Shown here in pieces: positions 1 through 7,459 of a stretch of DNA of 64,000 nt; the stretch's first letter is position 1; each line of letters starts with the position of its first letter. The translations under genes and the position numbers were made by a program. The notes beneath the pieces are model-generated. The model saw only the letters and a list, made by a program, of their open reading frames with translations, did not search any database and had not been told where the DNA came from. Source of the DNA: Alkalihalobacillus pseudalcaliphilus (lineage in GTDB: Bacteria; Bacillota; Bacilli; Bacillales; Bacillaceae_D); the NCBI GenBank assembly GCA_001038565.1, contig LFJO01000005.1, forward strand, positions 924,009 to 988,008. The letters run 5' to 3'.

Positions 1-1
1 A

Positions 2-406
2 TTTAACTATAGTGCAATTAAAGATTATCTAAATCTAATTACCAGTCAATATATATATATATTAATAACGTCATTACCAATATTGATATTAGGGCTTCTT
101 ATAAATAAAGGTAACTTTAATCTTTATGATACTCTAATTATTTTTGGTCAATTAGTTTTAATAATTATACTTGCAACTTTAATTGGAATTTTATTCCCGG
201 CAAAAAAGGACAACCCATTCTCACCGTTTATTGGATTTTTAATAATGGTAATAATTTCAGGGTTTATATCATTAATATTACAATTCTTAGATTTATCAAA
301 TCTGTACAATAGCATATTAATGCTGATTTTATATATTTTCGTTATATATATAAGTTGTTTGGGATTAATAAAACTAAAAGAGGAGTTTTTACATGAAGAA
401 AGTTAA
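2..406 (+). CDS. ABC-2 type transporter permease, C-terminal fragment (cut by window edge)
   Basis: The frame is open from the left edge, so only the last 134 residues of a longer protein are present. They are almost all hydrophobic, with about four predicted membrane segments. A loop reading LFPAKKDNPFS resembles loops in ABC-2 permeases that export peptides or antibiotics; the family call rests on this and on overall character. The stop overlaps the next gene by 14 bases, implying a polycistronic transcript with the two-helix protein, M50 protease and peptide gene that follow. The ATPase partner, if any, would lie outside the window. The substrate is unknown; the neighbours suggest a peptide. 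Confidence 0.6.
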   Translation, partial: FNYSAIKDYLNLITSQYIYILITSLPILILGLLINKGNFNLYDTLIIFGQLVLIIILATLIGILFPAKKDNPFSPFIGFLIMVIISGFISLILQFLDLSNLYNSILMLILYIFVIYISCLGLIKLKEEFLHEES

Positions 407-695
407 TATTATCATTGGAACTCTAGTGATAGCTGTGATAAGTACGATAGTAATTTTAGTATTTAGTTTGATAACGCTGATGTTTACTCAAGATGAAGCT
501 GGATATAAAACTTCATTTTTCAACACAGTGTTTGTGAATGTGGAGGAAAATACCGCAGACTGGGATTTATATACAACTCTAGGGGTGAATACTGATAATT
601 TAGCACCTATTATTTTAACGACTATCTTTTTTTGGATTTTGTATTTAATTTTAACTAAGGTCTATTTAGAAAAAAAAAGAAAAGACAAAACGTAA
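393..695 (+). CDS. Two-helix membrane protein of unknown function
   Basis: This is a 100-residue protein with a hydrophobic segment at about residues 5-29, a polar loop of about 40 residues, a second hydrophobic segment at about 70-90 and a lysine-rich C-terminus (YLEKKRKDKT). The likely topology puts the loop outside the cell and both ends inside. The start follows an AGAGGAG ribosome binding site by about 8 bases and overlaps the upstream permease by 14 bases. I do not recognise the family. Small membrane proteins in this position of a peptide-export operon can be immunity or accessory proteins, but that is inference from context. Confidence 0.65.
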   Translation: MKKVNIIIGTLVIAVISTIVILVFSLITLMFTQDEAGYKTSFFNTVFVNVEENTADWDLYTTLGVNTDNLAPIILTTIFFWILYLILTKVYLEKKRKDKT

Positions 696-706
696 AGTAA
701 AAGATT

Positions 707-1237
707 ATGGTAGATAAAAAAAATGATATTAATGCTATCAAATTTATTGATGTTATTAAGTACGTTCTAATTTATATGAAATGGTGCAATTATTTCTTTA
801 TCTTTTTCTTTATTGCTTCATTATTATTACTTTATATAAAAGTTAACATTATTTTATACACGTTAACCTATCTTTTAGGTGGAATATTATCAATTAGCAT
901 ACATGAGTATATGCATATATTATTTATAAAAAAAATTACAAATAACAGTCATATTAGAATAAAAATTAATTCAAATCATTTTAGTATAATTCCTTGTGAT
1001 AAAGTACATGGCTATAAATCCATTCTTATTGCATGTTCTGGTCCGATAGTATGCTTTCTTATAGCTGTATTTCTATACTTAATTAAACAATGGTTGTCTC
1101 TGGAAAGCTTTTTTATGGATTTACTTATTTTCTCCTATGCATGTCATATTTTCAGTATCCTACCTTTTTTTAAAGATGGGAGTATGATATTAAAAGAAGT
1201 GATTTATTATCTTTTGAAAGGAGGTGAAAAACAATGA
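707..1237 (+). CDS. Small membrane-embedded zinc protease, M50 (site-2 protease) type
   Basis: This 176-residue protein has several membrane segments. It carries HEYMH (HExxH, residues 66-70) inside a hydrophobic helix and a C-terminal LPFFKDG motif (aspartate about 157), the two zinc-binding signatures of M50 intramembrane proteases. Such short M50 proteins occur in peptide operons, for example yydH of the B. subtilis yyd epipeptide locus, where they are thought to process or release the peptide. The start has only a weak upstream purine run, so translation may be coupled to the gene before it. The stop overlaps the peptide gene's ATG by 4 bases (ATGA). The peptide is the obvious candidate substrate; that is inference. 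Confidence 0.7.
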   Translation: MVDKKNDINAIKFIDVIKYVLIYMKWCNYFFIFFFIASLLLLYIKVNIILYTLTYLLGGILSISIHEYMHILFIKKITNNSHIRIKINSNHFSIIPCDKVHGYKSILIACSGPIVCFLIAVFLYLIKQWLSLESFFMDLLIFSYACHIFSILPFFKDGSMILKEVIYYLLKGGEKQ

Positions 1238-1491
1238 ATTATATCATGTCGAATTTATATGTTAAGAAAGAGAGCGCAAAAGATAAGATTATGCAATGGA
1301 TTGAAAATTGGACACAGGGATATAATGGTCCACCATTCTGGTTTATTGTTTCATTAATTGTGTTAGCTGCTATCGCAATAATAGTAATAACAGCAGCAAG
1401 TATTTTCTGTATGCAAAAAGGTTATTCGTACTACGGTGTTGACTGGAAAAAAGGAAATGTAGGGCAAATTGGAGTAGGCTGTCTACGATAG
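1234..1491 (+). CDS. 85-residue single-span peptide precursor, possible bacteriocin or signal peptide
   Basis: The product has a charged N-terminal part (residues 1-34, rich in K, E and W), one very hydrophobic span (about 35-58) and a 27-residue Gly/Tyr-rich tail beginning at Cys59 and holding Cys83, which could form a disulfide. It is preceded by AAAGGAGGTGA, an essentially perfect anti-Shine-Dalgarno match, ending about 6 bases before the ATG, so it should be translated strongly compared with the three genes before it. Last place in an operon with an ABC permease and an M50 protease fits a peptide that is processed and exported. I do not recognise a known bacteriocin family. A small structural membrane protein is the alternative. 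Confidence 0.6.
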   Translation: MNYIMSNLYVKKESAKDKIMQWIENWTQGYNGPPFWFIVSLIVLAAIAIIVITAASIFCMQKGYSYYGVDWKKGNVGQIGVGCLR

Positions 1492-1532
1492 AAAAGTAAA
1501 CTATTTGCTAATTTAATGCTAGTAAAGTTTCG

Positions 1533-1581
1533 TGGACACTTTTCGGTTAAATTCCTACAATTAAATCTAGAAGAGTGTCCA
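1533..1581. repeat. Inverted repeat TGGACACTTTT / AAGAGTGTCCA
   Basis: Two 11-base arms (1533-1543 and 1571-1581) are complementary at 10 positions and separated by 27 bases, 42 bases after the peptide gene. There is no T-run, so it is a poor rho-independent terminator. TGGACAC termini are common in IS3-family elements, and the block could be a minimal remnant of such an element. No transposase coding is visible between the arms. Confidence 0.5.
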
Positions 1582-2029
1582 ATGAAACATAAGTAAACAG
1601 GAATCGATATAAGTGATCACTTTCAAAAAATGAATCGTTCTGTCTATCATTATTGTCAATGAGTAATAAATTTAAGTAGTGATATCCCATATCTGAAATA
1701 ACCATATATAGATAGATTAATGAGAGTTGCTCTAATGTGACAATAACATTACTTAAATTTTCAAACAGCCTACTACGTTCAAATTAACTGATTAATTCAA
1801 TACCCTGATCCACTTTAATTAATCCAATCACTCTTTATTAATATTACCGAAATTCTTACTTTTATACTCTTGAATAGCATCTACATAACTTTTATTATAA
1901 CACTTTTTTTAATTTTATAAAACACATTCTCAAATTGGAGTCTGTCATGTATTTATGGGAGCTCTGTCTTACCTTTGATTTTCCTTCGTTTTTTCGTTCC
2001 AATAAATTTTTTCTATGAGGATTTATCAA
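1582..2029. other. AT-rich gene-free stretch
   Basis: No convincing reading frame, RNA gene or terminator was found here. The sequence is AT-rich and broken by stops on both strands. Next to the IS66 remnant and the TGGACAC inverted repeat, it looks like decayed mobile-element DNA. Confidence 0.5.
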
Positions 2030-2277
2030 ACGTAACTATCTTCCAAGAATGCCTTTAGCTTATCCCACTGATTGCGACAGTACTTAATGTCTTGCCTTGG
2101 CATATCCAAACTGAATAAACATCAAGAATTGGCTTACTTTTTTTATAGACGCATTTCATGACATTCCTCTTACCATTTAATTTTTGTCGTCAGCTCTGCA
2201 TTTTATTGCTCAAATGAAGAAACACGTTGTTCTAACTTTTCAGTTGTTGTCTGTGAAGTCGGTTTAATTGTTTTCAT
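2030..2277 (-). pseudogene. Decayed IS66-family transposase (TnpC) remnant
   Basis: Read on the minus strand from 2277, the frame gives a start resembling IS66 TnpC proteins (MKTIKPTSQ, then LEQRV, then NAELTTKIKW after a stop). It then jumps to QWDKLKAFLED, which matches the C-terminal QWDKLxAFLEDGR region of the same family. Several in-frame stops and a missing middle (hundreds of residues in an intact TnpC) show that it is dead and internally deleted. No intact terminal repeats or companion tnpA/tnpB genes are visible. The assignment rests on motif recall. Confidence 0.6.
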
Positions 2278-2325
2278 TCTTTTTTTATACACCGACCTTA
2301 CTTAAAAAGGTGGAGTGTCTTCTAG

Positions 2326-4089
2326 TTACTCTATTTTATACCAGAGTTTTTCATAATTAAGTCGACTATAGTGGTTTAATTCTATACCTGCTAGTTTGGA
2401 ATCAGCTACTACTTTTGAAGAAATAAGACGTTGGTAAAGAAAAATCATATAATCATGCTCTAATAGAAAGGCCTCTAACTTTCGTATTTCAGCATAGGCG
2501 TCAAAAGTAGAACGACTGGATATAACTTTTTCAACCATTTCGTTTATGACGGTTTGTATATGAGTGGGTAAGGTGTTATAAAGAAATGACCGACGAGCAG
2601 TAAATAAGTTTAAGAGCGAAACTAATCTGTTTTCTCCAACCATTATACCGGAAATGAGAATATCTGTTTGACTAAGCTTTTCCGGGTTTTCTAACTCTTC
2701 AATATTCACAATGTTAGTCTCCAAATGAATTCCTAGTTCTTTAAAAAGTTGTCTAAAAACCTTCAATTCATATTTGAAATAAGCATCATGTGCTAAATTC
2801 GTTGAAGTTAATCGGATAGTCTCTCCGATAAATCCGTTCTCTTTAAACCATTGTTTAGCTTTAGAGTCATTTACCTTTTGTCTAAGTGGTGAAGCATGTT
2901 CATCAATGAGACTATCCGGAAACCAAACGTCATGGCTGGGGTGATTTTGAAAAAGCTGCTGACGGTCAATCGCATAAGAAAGCATTTTTCTAAATTCAGG
3001 CTGCTGATGTTTTCCTTTTTTTTGATGGTTTACAAATAGAAAGGTTCCACCTAACTCTGGTTGATATGTTTCATATGTCGTAGTACTTTTCGTCTCCTCG
3101 CTTGTAATCTGAAAATAAACTTTTCTTTTTTTGTAAGGAGGGGTAGGGAGAGAAAATAAATGAATTTGGTCCAAAGATGGTTGATACCCGTAATAGTTTT
3201 GAAACGCATGTAAGGTAATCTGGTCTTTCAAATGTTTTTTGATTTGGTAAGGCCCCGTACCAATTGGATGCCATTGATAATGTCGTATATCCTGACGATA
3301 GCTTTGAGTATCGATAATCATGGCATTTTTGTCTGAAAATAGGTGTAAGAACAAATAATTGGGCTTTGTTAGCTGGACCGTAAAAGCCGTTTCTGAATGG
3401 ACCTCTATCGATTCGATTTGTTTTAAGAGCTTTTGGTTCCAACCAGACCATTTCAATTGCCAAAGATGAAAATTTTCGATAATCGTTTGAGCTGTCAAAC
3501 GTTTATGATTATGAAAAAGTACGCCTTTCCTTACATAAAAGCGCCATTTTGTCCCATCTTCTAAACACTGCCAATATTGAATGAGTTCAGGGATAAATTC
3601 ATGGGTTCTATGATTGTATCGCACTAATGGGTTGAATATATGTTGAATGAGCTGACCTTCATGTCTAGTGGCCGCTTCAAAAGGTATTAAGGTACGTATG
3701 GGTCGATAATAGGGATAGCTTAGTGAATCTACTCCATTTTTCCTTGACCAAATCATTTGGTTTCCAAGTATCTCCACGATTTGTTTATGATCCCAGCCAT
3801 TGTCTTTAAGATATTTCATTGCTTCATCTGTTTTTCCTTTTTCAATAAGGAATTGAACCTGAATTTGCTGCATGTCCTCTAATGTTTTTACAAGTATAAG
3901 AGTTGATGGCTTTGACCTACCAGCACTAGGTAGCCATTGTAGCCATTGCTTGGCGCCCATTTGCTTTAAAAGTGATTTCGCATAACGTTCTGTACATTGT
4001 AGGATATTCGCAATTTCAGATATATAAATTTTAATCGAAGTTCCTTTTATTGATTGACATAAAGTCACGTAATGCTGAGCTAACCTCAT
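2326..4089 (-). CDS. SgrR-family transcriptional regulator with solute-binding domain
   Basis: This 587-residue protein joins an N-terminal winged-helix SgrR_N-type DNA-binding domain (about residues 1-110) to a periplasmic oligopeptide/sugar-type solute-binding domain (SBP_bac_5, about 115-580), recognised by features such as the IGTGPYQI stretch. There is no signal peptide, so it acts in the cytoplasm, where the binding domain probably senses a small molecule. E. coli SgrR has the same architecture. The start follows GGAGGT about 6 bases upstream. It is transcribed away from an MFS transporter gene across a 125-base gap; this pairing is common in Bacillaceae and suggests it controls that transporter. 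The inducer is unknown. Confidence 0.85.
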   Translation of the reverse strand: MRLAQHYVTLCQSIKGTSIKIYISEIANILQCTERYAKSLLKQMGAKQWLQWLPSAGRSKPSTLILVKTLEDMQQIQVQFLIEKGKTDEAMKYLKDNGWDHKQIVEILGNQMIWSRKNGVDSLSYPYYRPIRTLIPFEAATRHEGQLIQHIFNPLVRYNHRTHEFIPELIQYWQCLEDGTKWRFYVRKGVLFHNHKRLTAQTIIENFHLWQLKWSGWNQKLLKQIESIEVHSETAFTVQLTKPNYLFLHLFSDKNAMIIDTQSYRQDIRHYQWHPIGTGPYQIKKHLKDQITLHAFQNYYGYQPSLDQIHLFSLPTPPYKKRKVYFQITSEETKSTTTYETYQPELGGTFLFVNHQKKGKHQQPEFRKMLSYAIDRQQLFQNHPSHDVWFPDSLIDEHASPLRQKVNDSKAKQWFKENGFIGETIRLTSTNLAHDAYFKYELKVFRQLFKELGIHLETNIVNIEELENPEKLSQTDILISGIMVGENRLVSLLNLFTARRSFLYNTLPTHIQTVINEMVEKVISSRSTFDAYAEIRKLEAFLLEHDYMIFLYQRLISSKVVADSKLAGIELNHYSRLNYEKLWYKIE

Positions 4090-4214
4090 AGTTGTACCTC
4101 CACAAAGAAAAGGTGATATTTTTTCTGCTTAATTTATGCTCTTTTTCTTCCTCTTTTTTATTTGTATCATGAAATAGTGAGAATAGAAAGAAAAAATAAG
4201 GGAGTGACATATTA

Positions 4215-5453
4215 ATGGGGGTCAAACAGCTAGAGAATCGTGTGTTGATTAATGGTAGTGAGCCTACTTTATGGAGAAATAAAAATTTCCTCTTATTATG
4301 GGCCAGTCAAATTTCATCTGGAATTGGATTTCAAATATATAATATTGTGATGCCACTTCTCATTTATTCAATGTCTCAAAGTGCATTGGCTATGAGTGGA
4401 ATGAGAGTGATGGAAATACTTCCAAATGTTTTTTTAGGAATGATTGCTGGGGTCATCGTCGACAGGTTTAAGAGAAAATTAATTATGAGCTGGGCGATTA
4501 TTTTAAAAGGATTTGCTATCGGATTAATCACCTTTTCGCTATTTACGGGTCAATTGCAGCTGTGGTCTTTATTTTTATTAGGCTTTCTTTTTGCGAGTTC
4601 TGGTTATTTTTATGGAAACGCCTTACACTCTATTATCCCACAATTGATGGATAAACGGTTTTTAACTGAAGCCAATGCAAAATTGAGTTTTACGAGTACA
4701 TTTATTAGTATGATTGGACCAGGTGTTGTCGGCATATTTTTGGTCCTTTCAAGCTTCACTGGCTTATTTTTTGTTCAATTATTGCTCGTGTTATTGATGG
4801 GTTTTTTTATATTAAATATGAAGGTATCTGAGCGCCCGAGACAACAAAGCACCTTTTCTTTCTGGAAGGACCTATTGGAGGGCCTTAAAGAGCTATTTGC
4901 AAATAAAACATTACTAACACCAACGATCGCGATTCTCTTTATAAATTTAGCTTCAAGTATGACAATGGGAGTTTTAATCTTTTTTGCTGTAGACACGTTA
5001 GGTACGACTGAGGTAGAAGTTGGATATATGATGAGTTTAGGCGCCATTGGTGGATTAGTTGGAGCTGTTTTGATTAAGAAAGTAGCAACATTTCTTCCAA
5101 GAGGTAAAATGTTCACCTATGCTTTATTGATTGATGTGACAGGTTTTATATTATTATTATTTGCTCAAATCTGGTGGTTTATAGGTATTACGCTCATGTT
5201 ACGCACTTTTGCGGTGACCATTATTAACATCAATTATTTGGCGATTCGACAAGAGTTTACGCCTAATCATTTGTTAGGAAGGGTAGCTGGTACCTCATCC
5301 ACTTTAATGAAACTCGCTATGCCGATCGGTTTTTTACTCGGGGGCTTATGGGTAGAGTGGTTTCAAGTTCAAACCTTATTTATGATGACAGCTTGTATCA
5401 TTTTGGCTATCTTTGTAAGTCTCATTCGGACCACTTTTTATCAGTTGAAATAA
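4215..5453 (+). CDS. MFS transporter (efflux type)
   Basis: This is a 412-residue integral membrane protein with about 12 predicted helices. The loop between helices 2 and 3 has the MFS motif A form GVIVDRFKRK. The type resembles macrolide- or drug-efflux MFS_3 proteins that use the proton gradient. The start is preceded by AAGGGAG about 9 bases upstream. It is divergent from the SgrR-type regulator, whose binding domain probably senses the exported or imported compound. The substrate cannot be told from sequence; efflux is favoured by similarity of type. Confidence 0.85.
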   Translation: MGVKQLENRVLINGSEPTLWRNKNFLLLWASQISSGIGFQIYNIVMPLLIYSMSQSALAMSGMRVMEILPNVFLGMIAGVIVDRFKRKLIMSWAIILKGFAIGLITFSLFTGQLQLWSLFLLGFLFASSGYFYGNALHSIIPQLMDKRFLTEANAKLSFTSTFISMIGPGVVGIFLVLSSFTGLFFVQLLLVLLMGFFILNMKVSERPRQQSTFSFWKDLLEGLKELFANKTLLTPTIAILFINLASSMTMGVLIFFAVDTLGTTEVEVGYMMSLGAIGGLVGAVLIKKVATFLPRGKMFTYALLIDVTGFILLLFAQIWWFIGITLMLRTFAVTIININYLAIRQEFTPNHLLGRVAGTSSTLMKLAMPIGFLLGGLWVEWFQVQTLFMMTACIILAIFVSLIRTTFYQLK

Positions 5454-5534
5454 TGAGCCCCGCATCTATATGGGCACAAAAACTCTGCGATTTACATATG
5501 ATAAGGTGCATAGTAATCATTGTAGGGAGGTTGC

Positions 5535-6038
5535 ATGGCTATGTATCATCATCTCGTAAAGCCAGGAGAGACCTTATGGCAAATTTCTTTAGATTATCGA
5601 ACACCTCTAGAAAACATTATACAAGCTAATTCTGGAATCAATCCCAATTATTTAACGATTGGTCAAGCACTTGTCATACCGGGATTTCCAGATCCTACAA
5701 CATTACCATATGAGATCAAAGTGTCTTTGACGAATCATCGACTATCTTTATTTCAACATGGTTCTTTAGTGAAAGAATACCCGATCGCTGTTGGGAAAAT
5801 GTTGACACGAACCCCGACAGGTCAATTTATCATTCTTAATAAAGCTCCTAACCCGGGTGGACCATATGGTACGATGTGGATGTCATTATCCAAACAAGGC
5901 TATGGTATTCATGGTACGAACAACCCAAGCTCAATCGGCCATTCCGTTTCACATGGGTGTATACGAATGCATAATCATGATGTAGAAGAATTAGCGAGTA
6001 TGGTACCAATTGGAACACGTGTTATCATCGGACATTAA
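5535..6038 (+). CDS. ykuD: LysM L,D-transpeptidase (YkuD type)
   Basis: This 167-residue protein is close in length and layout to B. subtilis YkuD. An N-terminal LysM domain ([10 protein letters not shown] to about residue 50) binds peptidoglycan. A YkuD catalytic domain follows (about 55-166), with the HGTNN motif and the active-site SHGCIRM (catalytic Cys). It forms or exchanges 3-3 crosslinks in peptidoglycan and in Bacillus is associated with the cell wall or spore. There is no N-terminal signal peptide, as in YkuD itself. The start has AGGGAGG 5 bases upstream; a second ATG two codons on is possible. A strong hairpin terminator follows, so it is a single gene. Confidence 0.9.
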   Translation: MAMYHHLVKPGETLWQISLDYRTPLENIIQANSGINPNYLTIGQALVIPGFPDPTTLPYEIKVSLTNHRLSLFQHGSLVKEYPIAVGKMLTRTPTGQFIILNKAPNPGGPYGTMWMSLSKQGYGIHGTNNPSSIGHSVSHGCIRMHNHDVEELASMVPIGTRVIIGH

Positions 6039-6044
6039 CCGATA

Positions 6045-6070
6045 AAAAAGGCATGAAATTATGCCTTTTT
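6045..6070. terminator. Bidirectional rho-independent terminator after ykuD
   Basis: AAAAAGGCAT and ATGCCTTTTT form a perfect 10-base stem with a 6-base loop, and the stem arms supply a T-run on either strand. It lies between the convergent ykuD and XRE-regulator genes and overlaps the last codons of the latter. Confidence 0.85.
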
Positions 6071-7285
6071 TTGTTCGGTAAGTTGTTTATATGTTTCGTT
6101 TACAAAGCGGTTGTAGTACTCGATTGGTTTAATAAGTTTTTTCATTTCCACCTGAGCTTTTTTAGCAAGAGTTACTGCCTTTGTATGGTCACCAAGCTTC
6201 TCATAACATAATGCTTGGTAAGAATATCTTGGTACTAACAGTGATTGATCGAGTTCTAATAAACTGCCTAAATCTTTTTGCTCTAAGTCTTTAAAAGAAA
6301 GTAATGCTTTCTCATATTGACCAAGCCCGTACAACGCTTTACCAGTCTCTAATTCTTCAATATACAGAACATCGTCATCAAAGAGCTTTTGTAGTTCGTC
6401 AGTAAAGGTGAGGGCTTTTGTGTAATCGTGATAATACTCGTTGTAAATATGGGCTTTCAAAAAAAGACTAAAACCTATCATATTTTTGTCTTCAAAAAGG
6501 TCACATAACAAATCTAATTTGGTTAAATAGTGAATCATGCGCTCTTCTTGTTGATCAATCATTGAAAAGATAATTGCAATACGATAATATTCATCCATTC
6601 GATAGAAATGCTTATGTTTCGTTTGATATATGATATTCTCATCGACTTTACTGAGCGCTTCCTCAATCTCTCCTACAAAGATTAAACAGCCAACTTCATG
6701 ATAACGAAAGCCTAACTCATGAATAATGTCTAGTTCGATATGAGCATCTTCATATTCTTGTCTTTTCTCACGTAAGTAAGCTAACGATTGATCATATTTC
6801 TTCTCCCACATAAAAATAGCAATTTTAAATAAATCGAGTGGGGCAATCTCATTATATAAATGCATCGATTGAAAATAGCTTTCAGCAAGTTGTAAATAAT
6901 CCTGCCACCCTTTGTCTTTTTCCATATAAAGAGATTTGGCATAAACAGTTGCCAGCGTAGCAAGTTCATAGGAATGGACTTTTTCCACACTTAAATAAGG
7001 TTCAAGTAGTTGAATGACCTCATTAAAAGCCCGATTCTTATAGAGTTCATGTGCATTTAAAATCATTTTTCGTAAATCATAAATGGAGTGTTCTTCTAAT
7101 AAAGTATTAATCTCGACTCCAAGTACTTTTGCGATATGGTGTAAGCTGTCCATCGAAGGTTGTGCTTTATCATTTTCAATCAAACTTAGCATTCCCTTTG
7201 TTAAATGGTTACCAGCGATATCTGTAAGTGTTTTCTTTTGATGCTTTCGTATTTGACGAATTCGACTTCCGAGAGTAGAGCTCAT
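6059..7285 (-). CDS. XRE-type transcriptional regulator with TPR-like sensor region
   Basis: This 408-residue protein has an N-terminal helix-turn-helix of the Cro/CI type (about residues 4-60: LGSRIRQIRKHQKKT, then LSLIENDKAQPS). A long all-helical region of TPR-like repeats (about 70-405) follows, the architecture of Rgg/PlcR-like regulators that can bind peptides or partner proteins. I chose the start at 7285 because GGAAGGA lies 8 bases upstream; an extension to 7363 adds 26 atypical residues without a binding site. The gene is divergent from an MFS transporter. Three copies of an inverted repeat sit between them, so it probably represses or switches that transporter and itself. Confidence 0.85.
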   Translation of the reverse strand: MSSTLGSRIRQIRKHQKKTLTDIAGNHLTKGMLSLIENDKAQPSMDSLHHIAKVLGVEINTLLEEHSIYDLRKMILNAHELYKNRAFNEVIQLLEPYLSVEKVHSYELATLATVYAKSLYMEKDKGWQDYLQLAESYFQSMHLYNEIAPLDLFKIAIFMWEKKYDQSLAYLREKRQEYEDAHIELDIIHELGFRYHEVGCLIFVGEIEEALSKVDENIIYQTKHKHFYRMDEYYRIAIIFSMIDQQEERMIHYLTKLDLLCDLFEDKNMIGFSLFLKAHIYNEYYHDYTKALTFTDELQKLFDDDVLYIEELETGKALYGLGQYEKALLSFKDLEQKDLGSLLELDQSLLVPRYSYQALCYEKLGDHTKAVTLAKKAQVEMKKLIKPIEYYNRFVNETYKQLTEQKKA

Positions 7286-7357
7286 TAAACCATTCCTTCC
7301 ATAAATTGAAACTTTAACCACTCGTTTTCGTAAGTAAGCTGATAGCATAACTGATAA

Positions 7358-7441
7358 GTTCAATTTTATTAAACTTTTGCTTGAATGTGAAGAGGGAATA
7401 TGATAAGTTTAATTTAATTAAAAAGTTTAATTATATTAAAC
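7358..7441. promoter_or_regulatory. Three 17-base operators between the XRE regulator and MFS genes
   Basis: Three copies of GTTTAAT-N3-ATTAAAC are present: 7358-7374 (one mismatch), 7407-7423 (one mismatch) and 7425-7441 (perfect). Sites 2 and 3 start 18 bases apart and lie just downstream of a promoter-like sequence, where a bound protein would block transcription of the MFS gene. Site 1 lies between that promoter and the regulator gene. The neighbouring XRE protein is the obvious binder; this is inference from placement and symmetry. Confidence 0.7.
7377..7404 (+). promoter_or_regulatory. Sigma-A type promoter for the MFS transporter
   Basis: TTGCTT, 16 bases, then TATGAT resembles a vegetative -35/-10 pair. 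It ends 3 bases before the second operator, so the start site would fall inside the operator pair. It has not been tested against other possible promoters in this AT-rich region. Confidence 0.45.
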
Positions 7442-7459
7442 TATAGGGAGTGATTGTAT

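Noticed and set aside
7286-7363. N-terminal extension of the XRE regulator
   Set aside because: GGAAGGA stands 8 bases before the internal ATG at 7285, the family starts with the helix-turn-helix, and the extension overlaps an operator-like site.
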